A stretch of 8,098 bases of DNA, taken from Candidatus Roizmanbacteria bacterium (GTDB lineage Bacteria > Patescibacteriota > Microgenomatia > UBA1406). The stretch covers positions 1 through 8,098 of the forward strand of contig JANLHK010000017.1 in the NCBI GenBank assembly GCA_024653645.1. The letters run 5' to 3'. The notes beneath the pieces are model-generated. The model was not told the origin of the DNA and searched no databases. It was given only the letters and a program-made list of their open reading frames with translations. The position numbers were made by a program, and so were the translations under genes. This document shows positions 1-6,616 of the stretch, one piece after another (the stretch's first letter is position 1; every line of letters starts with the position of its first letter).

Positions 1-93
1 GTTACCCGCGAGCGTATTCGACAAATCGAGGCAAAAGCGGTACGAAAACTCAAGCACCCATCGAGAGCTAAAAAACTGAAAGACCTACTTTAA
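1..93 (+). CDS. rpoD: RNA polymerase primary sigma factor, C-terminal end (partial)
   Basis: Frame 1 is open from the left edge to TAA at 91-93 and gives 30 residues. They contain [16 protein letters not shown] followed by KHPSR, the recognition helix and tail of sigma-70 region 4.2. In this family that helix-turn-helix binds the -35 promoter element, and the RERIRQIE...A..KL..P pattern is typical of RpoD-type primary sigma factors. The rest of the gene lies outside the window, so length and the other sigma regions cannot be judged; an alternative group 2 sigma cannot be excluded. The stop codon overlaps that of convergent recF by four bases (TTAA), so there is no intergenic space for a private terminator. 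Confidence 0.82.
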   Translation, partial: VTRERIRQIEAKAVRKLKHPSRAKKLKDLL

Positions 94-1154
94 TCCATAT
101 CAATAACTATGCTTCCTTTCGGAAGTGTGGGTACACTTTCACGATGTGCGGTAGTAATGATGGTTTGATACGTTGACGCAAGATCCACGACCCGCTCGCT
201 ATTATCAGCATCAAGCTCGGAAAATACATCATCAAGGAGAAACAGCGGCTTAATGCCGGTTTGATTAGTAATAAACGACAGCTCATGCGCCTTAAGCCAC
301 AGTACCGCCAGCCGTTGCTGACTGCGGGCGCCATAGGCTGCAACTGATTTGCGCTCCTCATCGACTTTGCCCGTTACCACCATATCAATCACAAAATCGT
401 CTCGCTGCGGACCATTGGTTGTTCTTCGTACCCGGCAATCAAGTTCAAACCGCTCCTGTGCCCGCTCTTTGGTAAAAGAATTCTGCTGATAGGTAAGGCT
501 GTAGGTAGGCACACCTTTAATCGGCTCATTATATCGGTCAATAAGCCGAGAGCGGGCAGGCTGTATAATGGCCGCTTGCTGCTCAAGTATGTCATTCCAC
601 GGATCAAGTAGGTCTCGTGAATGCTTTCCCTCGCGCGCCATCTGCTCAAGTGTTTTGTTGCGCCGATAGAGCGCCTTGTTGTAGGTGTTGAGTGCATACA
701 AATATTCCTGATTATGAAGCGAAAGCACTTTATCAAGGTAGCTGCGCCGCAAGTCAGGAGTCTCAGTGACTAGCCGCAGATCTTCTGGCTCAAACAGTAC
801 AGCTCCTGGCAAACGGTTTCGGTAAGTCCCAATGGTGTGTCGGTTGCCTTGGATGCTATACGACTTTTGCAGGGTCTCGCCCCGTTGTATAACATGCACC
901 ACCGCAACCGTATCTTTTGTTTCATCTGAAAACGTCGCTTGCAGTGATAATTCGTGTGTTCCAAAACTTAATAACTCTTCAAATGAACGAGTACGAAAAC
1001 CGATACCGTAGAGCGCCGCATACACCGCTTCCAAAATATTAGTTTTACCTGCCGCATTGTGCCCAGCAATAAGTGAGTAGTGGGTATCAAAAGTAAATGT
1101 TCGAGAATGAGAGAATGAACGAAATCCTTTTACTGTAAGTGTGCGCAAAAACAT
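90..1154 (-). CDS. recF: DNA replication and repair protein RecF
   Basis: RecF is an SMC/ABC-like ATPase that binds gapped DNA and, with RecO and RecR, helps load RecA. The 354 residues match the usual length of about 360. Visible landmarks are Walker A GHNAAGKT at 31-38, the FEPEDLRLV and RRSYLD region at 121-141, RN at 165-166, GPQRDD at 248-253, an ABC signature region around 274-281, Walker B with D-loop ([12 protein letters not shown]) at 304-315, and the H-loop TTAH at 334-337. The signature reads YGARSQQR where RecF proteins usually have a form such as YASRGEQR, so the signature Ser is Ala and the Gly is Ser. The ATG start is preceded by AAGG nine bases upstream. It is the last gene of a probable recJ-kinase-recF operon, and its TAA overlaps the rpoD stop. 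Confidence 0.95.
   Translation of the reverse strand: MFLRTLTVKGFRSFSHSRTFTFDTHYSLIAGHNAAGKTNILEAVYAALYGIGFRTRSFEELLSFGTHELSLQATFSDETKDTVAVVHVIQRGETLQKSYSIQGNRHTIGTYRNRLPGAVLFEPEDLRLVTETPDLRRSYLDKVLSLHNQEYLYALNTYNKALYRRNKTLEQMAREGKHSRDLLDPWNDILEQQAAIIQPARSRLIDRYNEPIKGVPTYSLTYQQNSFTKERAQERFELDCRVRRTTNGPQRDDFVIDMVVTGKVDEERKSVAAYGARSQQRLAVLWLKAHELSFITNQTGIKPLFLLDDVFSELDADNSERVVDLASTYQTIITTAHRESVPTLPKGSIVIDMD
112..140. other. Two mutually exclusive hairpins just past the rpoD stop
   Basis: Bases 112-116 (CTTCC) pair with 121-125 (GGAAG) around a four-base loop. On the minus-strand RNA this is a five-pair stem closed by a GAAA (GNRA-type) tetraloop. Bases 121-128 (GGAAGTGT) can instead pair with 133-140 (ACACTTTC) around GGGT, eight pairs including one G-U, and this is favoured on the plus-strand RNA. 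Neither is followed by a T-run, so this is not a classical intrinsic terminator. It lies inside the 3' end of recF and 19 bases after the rpoD stop, and could protect or define mRNA 3' ends. It may also be chance. Confidence 0.3.
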
Positions 1155-1160
1155 GCATAC

Positions 1161-1176
1161 TAGCCTTCACGGGCTA
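1161..1176 (-). promoter_or_regulatory. recF ribosome binding site within a small hairpin
   Basis: On the minus-strand RNA, UAGCC (1176-1172) pairs with GGCUA (1165-1161) around a six-base loop CGUGAA. The AAGG at 1167-1164, nine bases before the recF ATG, is the only clear Shine-Dalgarno-like sequence ahead of any complete gene here; two of its bases are in the loop and two in the stem. The hairpin also contains the stop codon of the upstream kinase-methyltransferase gene, so ribosomes finishing that gene would melt it. Translational coupling is therefore possible. The stem is only five pairs long, so this is tentative. Confidence 0.35.
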
Positions 1177-2493
1177 TTTCTTTTTTTCTAAAAGATAAAC
1201 CGTTTCAATAGCGCGGGGAAGATGAAAATTGCGCTCTAAAATTCTGCTATTGGGTAGTGAAGAAAAAAGCTCGTTCCAAAATCCTTTGTTATATACCGAC
1301 AATCGGCTCACGTCACGGCCGTTAAGAGCAGCAAATAACACATTGTCAGGCGTATACAATTTATGCAGTACATACTTACGGGCAACCCGATTTACCTCCT
1401 CTGCCGTGTGATGGAGTTTCGATCGTTCAATATGCTCAAGCACATTAAACGTCACCACCATATCAAACTCTTTGTCTTCAAACGGCAGTTTCGTAATATC
1501 GCCGCGCAGTATAAAAGGCTTGATGTCTTTGGGTGCCAGAAGCAGGGCATCATCTGAAATTTCCAGACCCCACGCGTCTACTCCTAACTTACGCAGCGCA
1601 CGCACCAGCAACCCCGTTCCACATCCCACGTCCAGTACCCGCTTAGGGTTATATTGAAAACGGATGTAAAATGCGCGGTACCATGCCGCTAAAAAACGGG
1701 CAGCTTGCACCAGCATATTTTTACTTTCATGTAAGCGTGATTTACCAACCATTTGTTTGCCCAGGTAATAATTCCGATCATAAAAGGCAGGCGTCACTTC
1801 AAAGGGGGTGATAACACTTCCTTTAAATGGATCGCCATCTATGAGATGCTGTAAGTTAGCAAAGTCATCTCCCTTAGTCACAATCACACTCAAGCCGGCT
1901 TTTTTAGCCAACTGCGATGCAATGGGATCAAAAGGAGTGGACAAGCCCGGAGTCCATTTGGTGCCAACCAACGTCTCGTAATAATCCCAGGTTGTTTTCT
2001 CAATGCGGATTGCGTCAGGAAATTTTTTGGGGTCTTTATTAAATACGTAATAAATATTGGAAAGGTTAACGATTAAGTGTGCATTATAATCTTTGGCCAA
2101 AAGGGCTGCACAATAATCAGTTGACCATCCTGGCTTCCACCCCCCAGCGATAATGACCGACTCATTGGGGTTAAAAATTTTGCGTTCATAATTTTCAATA
2201 ATGCGCGGATGTGCGATGTCGCGAAAAATGGTTCTCAGAAGGTGCGCGTTTAATCGGGTTGAGTGGATACCTAACCAATCCAAATCGTCATTGGTTATTT
2301 TATGCACAACCCCCCTCCCACCGTTAATGTAGTTTCGAGCCGTTGTGCCGCCACCAGCCACTAATATGAAACGACGATTCCGTGTTGAGTTTTTGCGAAT
2401 GAAGGAGTTGAGTTTGGTAAGAAAAGAAACATTAACACCGGACTCGGGCACTATTAACGATCCGCCCACCGACATTACGATGGTTTCTTTCAT
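1174..2493 (-). CDS. Fused archaeal-type UMP kinase and class I SAM methyltransferase
   Basis: The 439-residue protein joins two domains. Residues 1-229 form an amino-acid-kinase-fold UMP kinase of the archaeal PyrH type, which makes UDP from UMP and ATP: VGGSLIVP at 9-16, AGGGTTARNYI at 46-56, AGGWKPGWSTDYCAALLA at 116-133, NLSNIYYVFNKDPKKFPDA at 143-161, DPIASQLAKKAG at 189-200, and a final GSVI. That is close to the full length of a stand-alone enzyme. Residues 234-439 form a Rossmann methyltransferase: LDVGCGTG at 287-294 (SAM loop), acidic E311 ending strand 2, GDITKLPF at 331-338, and DMVVTFNVLEHIE at 344-356. The methyl acceptor cannot be told from sequence. In the kinase, Tyr148 sits where relatives usually have Asp (N-[IV]-D). 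The ATG start lies 22 bases after recJ and lacks an obvious Shine-Dalgarno. The pyrH symbol would describe only the first half. Confidence 0.88.
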   Translation of the reverse strand: MKETIVMSVGGSLIVPESGVNVSFLTKLNSFIRKNSTRNRRFILVAGGGTTARNYINGGRGVVHKITNDDLDWLGIHSTRLNAHLLRTIFRDIAHPRIIENYERKIFNPNESVIIAGGWKPGWSTDYCAALLAKDYNAHLIVNLSNIYYVFNKDPKKFPDAIRIEKTTWDYYETLVGTKWTPGLSTPFDPIASQLAKKAGLSVIVTKGDDFANLQHLIDGDPFKGSVITPFEVTPAFYDRNYYLGKQMVGKSRLHESKNMLVQAARFLAAWYRAFYIRFQYNPKRVLDVGCGTGLLVRALRKLGVDAWGLEISDDALLLAPKDIKPFILRGDITKLPFEDKEFDMVVTFNVLEHIERSKLHHTAEEVNRVARKYVLHKLYTPDNVLFAALNGRDVSRLSVYNKGFWNELFSSLPNSRILERNFHLPRAIETVYLLEKKK

Positions 2494-2504
2494 GGTAGAA
2501 CTAC

Positions 2505-2510
2505 ATTATA
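2505..2510 (-). promoter_or_regulatory. Possible -10 box for the kinase-methyltransferase gene
   Basis: The 22-base gap after recJ is AT-rich and holds a perfect TATAAT on the minus strand, 11 bases before the ATG. Transcription would start only about four or five bases before the start codon, giving a nearly leaderless message, in keeping with the missing Shine-Dalgarno. The small dyad GTAG-TT-CTAC (2504-2495) lies between box and ATG. No good -35 is found at 16-18 bases spacing and the box is not of the extended type, so it may be a chance match in AT-rich DNA. Confidence 0.35.
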
Positions 2511-2515
2511 CATAA

Positions 2516-4156
2516 TTAATACACACTTTGTATCATAATTTGTGCCTCTGCACCTTTCCAACGATTGCAGTCAACCTGATAGACGATAGATACGGGTTTA
2601 TCGGTAGGCATAGTCATAAATGCTTGAGGGGCACTAAAATACATGCCTTTAACTATAGTTCCTTCGCGCATATCTTTCAACACCACTCGCAGGTGACCAC
2701 CTCCCGATCGACCCACGGGCTGTTTATCTACAATACATACGTCATGACTCATAAATAACGGTTTTTGATTTTGCTCTCCATAGGGTTCAAGCGATTCCAA
2801 TGCTATGGCAAAGGGTGTGGTGATATTGGGCAGCGGTAATGTCACATCAGCATGCTGTATTGGCTCAAAAACCTGCTTATCAAGAGCGCTGATTGCTGTA
2901 TCAAGCGATGTGATAAAGGCATCAAGATTGTCTTTAGATAGAGAAAAACCTCCTGCTTTTTCATGCCCACCAAAGCTCAATAGAAGCGAGTTACTTTGCT
3001 GCATCAGCGGTATCATATTAACTCCATCAATGGAGCGCGCTGATCCTTTGATAATCCCATTGCGCTCAGCCCCCACTAACACCGGTACCTGCAGATCACG
3101 CATCAGACGGCCAGCCAACAGGCCAATAATCCCTTCATCAAACAACGGTGAGGCGATACATCGAAACCGCCTATCGGCCTGCTGCTCTGCCAGTTTATAG
3201 GCAATGGGCAGTGATTCTTTCAGAATATCCTGCCTCTTTCGATTCAGCAATTCCAGTGCCTGTGCGTATTCTCGTGCTTTGGCCGGATTAGTTGTACACA
3301 GTAAACGGAGGGCAACCAGTGGATCACCGAGCCGTCCTGCAGCGTTAATACGGGGAGCAATGAGGTAGCCGATGTCATATGACGTATATGCCTCCTTATC
3401 CTGTTTCAGGCCCGCTTGAGCCATAAGTGCTGCCAGACCCGGGATGTTTACGTGCGATACTGATCGCAATGCATGATACGACAAGGCGCGAGCCAGTCCC
3501 CGTTGGGGAATTACATCAGCAAGACTGGCAATACCGGCAAGTACCAGATTGTCCCTACTTAAGGATTCATCTGAAAGCGCAGTAGCAACCATATAGCTTA
3601 TCCCTGCCGCACTTAAGAGCGTCGTGTGAATCACGGCATAGGCGTCCGTCAATTGCTCCCCATCGTTTTGTTCATGATGGTCAAGCACTATAACATCAAT
3701 GCCTTTTCTTTTCAGCTTGGTAATATGAGCGCTTTCATTAATACCATGATCAACCGCAATGATGAGTGATGGCTTATGATTGAGCAGTACCGATTTAAGT
3801 CCACTATCGGAAAATCCATACCCTTGGCTTCGTTGGGGAATAAACGGCATAACAGTGAGTCCCTGCTGGTTCAGCGTGCGCCACAATATGGCGGCAGACG
3901 TAATGCCATCAACATCATAATCAGCGTAGATAACGACCGATTCCTTATGTTGTTTGGCAGCCTTGATTCTGTTGATTATTTTTTTCAATACGCTTTGCCC
4001 AATTCCAGAGTTATATGCGCCATCCCGGTCAGGGTGTTGCGGATGCAAAAATGAATCGTGCTGTTCTTTCGGGATACCGCGACCTATTAATATGCGTGCT
4101 ATAATGGAATCAGAATCATGAATTCCGGTAATGGTAGTAATAGAATCAAACTTCAT
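2516..4156 (-). CDS. recJ: Single-stranded-DNA-specific exonuclease RecJ
   Basis: RecJ degrades single-stranded DNA 5' to 3' using Mn2+/Mg2+ and prepares ends for the RecF route and for mismatch and base-excision repair. With the ATG at 4156 the protein has 546 residues, near the bacterial norm. DHH-domain motifs are ADYDVDG at 78-84 (D79, D81, D83), VDHG at 135-138, LDHHE at 158-162 and LADV at 212-215. They are followed by APRINAAGRLGDP, DEGIIGLLAGRL, GSARS, and the DHHA1 motif GGHEKAGGF at 396-404. The C-terminal part (PYGEQNQKPLF onward) matches the RecJ OB-fold region. All metal-binding residues are present. A GTG at 4165 would add three residues; ATG is preferred because neither start has a ribosome site. 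It is probably the first gene of the recJ-kinase-recF operon and diverges from cca. Confidence 0.95.
   Translation of the reverse strand: MKFDSITTITGIHDSDSIIARILIGRGIPKEQHDSFLHPQHPDRDGAYNSGIGQSVLKKIINRIKAAKQHKESVVIYADYDVDGITSAAILWRTLNQQGLTVMPFIPQRSQGYGFSDSGLKSVLLNHKPSLIIAVDHGINESAHITKLKRKGIDVIVLDHHEQNDGEQLTDAYAVIHTTLLSAAGISYMVATALSDESLSRDNLVLAGIASLADVIPQRGLARALSYHALRSVSHVNIPGLAALMAQAGLKQDKEAYTSYDIGYLIAPRINAAGRLGDPLVALRLLCTTNPAKAREYAQALELLNRKRQDILKESLPIAYKLAEQQADRRFRCIASPLFDEGIIGLLAGRLMRDLQVPVLVGAERNGIIKGSARSIDGVNMIPLMQQSNSLLLSFGGHEKAGGFSLSKDNLDAFITSLDTAISALDKQVFEPIQHADVTLPLPNITTPFAIALESLEPYGEQNQKPLFMSHDVCIVDKQPVGRSGGGHLRVVLKDMREGTIVKGMYFSAPQAFMTMPTDKPVSIVYQVDCNRWKGAEAQIMIQSVY
4097..4105 (+). 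promoter_or_regulatory. Extended -10 promoter element, probably for cca
   Basis: TGC followed by TATAAT is a perfect extended -10 element (TGnTATAAT) on the plus strand. It lies inside the 5' part of recJ, 71 bases before the cca ATG, implying a leader of roughly 65 bases. No good -35 is seen, but extended -10 promoters often do without one. Because only 20 bases separate the recJ and cca start codons, the cca promoter has to lie within recJ coding sequence, which makes this match more credible. Confidence 0.42.
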
Positions 4157-4176
4157 ACAAGCCACATGCTAACACA

Positions 4177-5568
4177 ATGACCTTACAACTTCCACGAAAA
4201 GCAGCACGACTTATCTCTTTTTTTAAAACACATAGGTACGAGTGTTATGTCGTGGGTGGGTATGTCCGTGACAGCCTACTTAACCAAAATGCAAACCATC
4301 GGGGTATGGATTTTACGACCAATGCGACACCTGAGCAAATACAGCAGCTGTTTCCGGATTCAGAATATACTAATCGATTTGGGACGGTCATCATCCCTCT
4401 TTCAAAGGCGTTTGAAAAACTTAAACTAGCAGCTGATGAATTTGAGCCGCATGATTTTTTTGAAGTGACGACCTATCGCAGTGAGTCATCTTACACTGAT
4501 AATCGTCACCCTGACACCATTACGTGGGGGACTCGCCTTGAAGATGATCTATCACGGCGTGACTTTACCATCAATGCCCTAGCCAGTGATGGGGAACAGA
4601 TTATCGATCTGTATAACGGGCTTGATGATATCAAAAGCAAGGTCATACGCACTGTCGGCAATCCCAAAGAACGCTTTTCTGAAGATGCACTGCGCATTAT
4701 GAGAGCGATCCGTTTTGCTACTCAACTTTCGTTTAGCATAGAACCCGCAACGCTTGAAGCACTGACGGCACACGCACAGTTGCTTGCCCTTATCAGCTCA
4801 GAGCGTATACGGGATGAGTTGCTAAAAATTCTTGCCAGCAATAACGCCTCACAGGGAGTACTACTCATGAAAGACACCGGCGTACTGAACTATGTGCTGC
4901 CGGAGCTGTATCCTACCTGGGGCAGTGAGCAAAAAAGTCCCAAACGTCACCATATCTACGACGTGGGCACCCATCTTATTAAGGCGCTTGAAGCCTGCAC
5001 TAACCCTGATCCCATCGTACGACTGGCGTGTCTTCTGCATGATGTGGGAAAACCGAAGACGCGTGTCGTGCAGCCTGATGGCGTCGTTACCTTTTATAAC
5101 CATGAATTGGTGAGCACCGAGATTGCATTTGATATCGGCAAGCGCCTACATTTCTCAAAGCGTGACCTTATTAAACTCACAAAACTCGTCCGCTATCACC
5201 AATTTACCGTTGATGAGCATCAAACCGACAGCGCTATCCGCCGAGTTATCCGTAATGTGGGGAAAGAATACATCTATGATCTGCTTGATCTGCGTGTTGC
5301 CGACCGCATTGGTTCAGGTTCAACTCCCGATTCATGGCGATTGCAACTTTTTAAGAAACGCATTGAAGAAGTACAGCAGCAACCATTCAGTGTACGAGAC
5401 CTTAAGATACGTGGTAATGATGTGATGGAAGCTCTCCATATTCCCAGCGGTCCGCAAGTAGGGACACTGCTTGAAACCCTATTCAAGGAAGTTAGTGAAC
5501 AAAAGCTTGAGAATACTCGGGAGGCCTTGCTGAACCGGCTTACACAACTTCCTCACACAGCGCAATAA
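4177..5568 (+). CDS. cca: CCA tRNA nucleotidyltransferase (class II, with HD domain)
   Basis: This enzyme adds or repairs the 3' CCA end of tRNA using CTP and ATP. The 463 residues show the class II layout: VVGGYVRDSLL at 25-35; the catalytic motif region RGMDFTT at 42-48; FEVTTYRSE at 95-103; nucleotide-selecting RRDFTINAL at 127-135; RFSEDALRIMRAIRFA at 166-181; SERIRDEL at 208-215; then an HD domain with H266, H288-D289 and H309. The normal DxD metal motif reads G43-M-D45, so the first catalytic Asp is missing. About 18 extra residues (76-93) lie before FEVTTYR. The start at 4177 places the GGxVRD motif at the usual distance; no Shine-Dalgarno is visible. A poly(A) polymerase is the main alternative, as the two families share these motifs. 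The 3' end overlaps the convergent glycosyltransferase gene by 29 bases. Confidence 0.9.
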   Translation: MTLQLPRKAARLISFFKTHRYECYVVGGYVRDSLLNQNANHRGMDFTTNATPEQIQQLFPDSEYTNRFGTVIIPLSKAFEKLKLAADEFEPHDFFEVTTYRSESSYTDNRHPDTITWGTRLEDDLSRRDFTINALASDGEQIIDLYNGLDDIKSKVIRTVGNPKERFSEDALRIMRAIRFATQLSFSIEPATLEALTAHAQLLALISSERIRDELLKILASNNASQGVLLMKDTGVLNYVLPELYPTWGSEQKSPKRHHIYDVGTHLIKALEACTNPDPIVRLACLLHDVGKPKTRVVQPDGVVTFYNHELVSTEIAFDIGKRLHFSKRDLIKLTKLVRYHQFTVDEHQTDSAIRRVIRNVGKEYIYDLLDLRVADRIGSGSTPDSWRLQLFKKRIEEVQQQPFSVRDLKIRGNDVMEALHIPSGPQVGTLLETLFKEVSEQKLENTREALLNRLTQLPHTAQ

Positions 5569-6616
5569 GCTGATCGGCGGTATGTTTCCAGGTAAACTGC
5601 TTAACTCTTTTTTTGCCCGCCTCACGATACTTTTTTTGCCGTGACGGATCATCAATGAGCGTTGTCATTGCCTGACTCATGCCATATGCATCAATAGGGT
5701 CAACATACACACACGCATCTCCCCCTACTTCCGGCAGCGATCCGGTACGCGCTGCAATAATGGGAGTTCCTGTCCACATTGCCTCAAGCAACGGCAATCC
5801 AAAACCCTCATAATACGCTGGCATAATCAATACCTGAGCACGACCCAGGAGCTGATACTTTTCCTGCTCATCGACATAGCCCGCAAACGTCACTGCATCA
5901 CGTAGGTGATAGCGCTCAATTGCCTCGTCAATGCGTTCATACAACCAGCCTTTCTTTCCCACAATAACTAATCGATAATCAGCATGGGTTCGTCGAAACA
6001 GTGCGTATGCTTCAAGTAATGTTTCAATGTTCTTGCGCGGCTGCAGCGTACCGATATATATGAGCGTCTTGTCTTTTTCGTGTGGCACTGCAACAGATGG
6101 AGCTTCAAATCCGTTGTGTATCACTCTCACGCTATCAGAACTTACGTGATACTGCGCAACGACATCCTCTTTCGTTTTTTGTGATACGGCGACTATTTTT
6201 GATGCATTTTTCACGCTATACCTTGTCCACGTATTCAACTGATACAAGTCTTTTTTTCTAAAGTCATGCGGATAATAGCGATAGGATACGTCATGAATGA
6301 TCGTAATCGTGGGGCAGGGCGAGAAGCGCGGAGCGTAATGAGCTGGGGCGATAAACACTGAGAGATCGGAATGAAACAGATAGAGATGAATGGGCAAAAA
6401 CAACTGACTCCAGAGTCGAGCGCCTGACACGACACAATATTCTACCTGCGCAGAGGCTTTGGGCAGATCATCCCGAGGAGGTTCCCGCAAAAAGATTCGT
6501 AGCTTTCGTTGCTCATTTGCCTGCAACGCCAACTGATGGAGGATGTGGAACACATACCATGAAACTCCTACTCGCTCTCTTACATTCGCTTCGTTGCCGT
6601 CAATGCCAATGATCAT
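5540..6616 (-). CDS. GT4-family glycosyltransferase (GT-B fold)
   Basis: This 358-residue protein is a complete retaining glycosyltransferase of the GT4 family, probably acting at the cytoplasmic face of the membrane on a nucleotide-sugar donor. The acceptor domain opens with IGIDGNEANV and contains IIHDVSYRYYP at 106-116, with H108 at the usual acceptor-side site. The donor domain starts near HNGF (167-170) and has IGTLQPRKN at 188-196, LVIVGKKGW at 216-224 and the EX7E motif from E270 to E278 in YEGFGLPLLEAM. No signal peptide or membrane segment is evident. Its ATG overlaps the stop of the upstream gene in ATGA, so translation is probably coupled. It closely resembles that neighbour, down to the C-terminal AGKK..VKQFTW..TADQ. 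The sugar specificity cannot be told; a mannosyl- or other hexosyltransferase of surface glycan synthesis is plausible. Confidence 0.93.
   Translation of the reverse strand: MIIGIDGNEANVRERVGVSWYVFHILHQLALQANEQRKLRIFLREPPRDDLPKASAQVEYCVVSGARLWSQLFLPIHLYLFHSDLSVFIAPAHYAPRFSPCPTITIIHDVSYRYYPHDFRKKDLYQLNTWTRYSVKNASKIVAVSQKTKEDVVAQYHVSSDSVRVIHNGFEAPSVAVPHEKDKTLIYIGTLQPRKNIETLLEAYALFRRTHADYRLVIVGKKGWLYERIDEAIERYHLRDAVTFAGYVDEQEKYQLLGRAQVLIMPAYYEGFGLPLLEAMWTGTPIIAARTGSLPEVGGDACVYVDPIDAYGMSQAMTTLIDDPSRQKKYREAGKKRVKQFTWKHTADQLIALCEEVV

Noticed and set aside
65..96. Possible recF terminator on the minus strand (AAAG-loop-CTTT followed by CAGTTTTTT)
   Set aside because: The stem has only four mostly A-T pairs, and the T-run is the antisense of rpoD Lys codons; too weak to call.
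107..964. Minus-strand reading frames of 64-115 codons within the recF region
   Set aside because: They are alternate frames of recF, have no family motifs, and are covered by a strongly conserved gene.
2805..3200. A 131-codon plus-strand frame opposite recJ
   Set aside because: It is antisense to conserved RecJ sequence, rich in Ser, Arg and Pro as shadow frames are, and shows no domain.
5558..5572. CAGC-N7-GCTG dyad at the cca stop codon as a terminator
   Set aside because: The stem has four pairs with no T-run after it, which is expected by chance.
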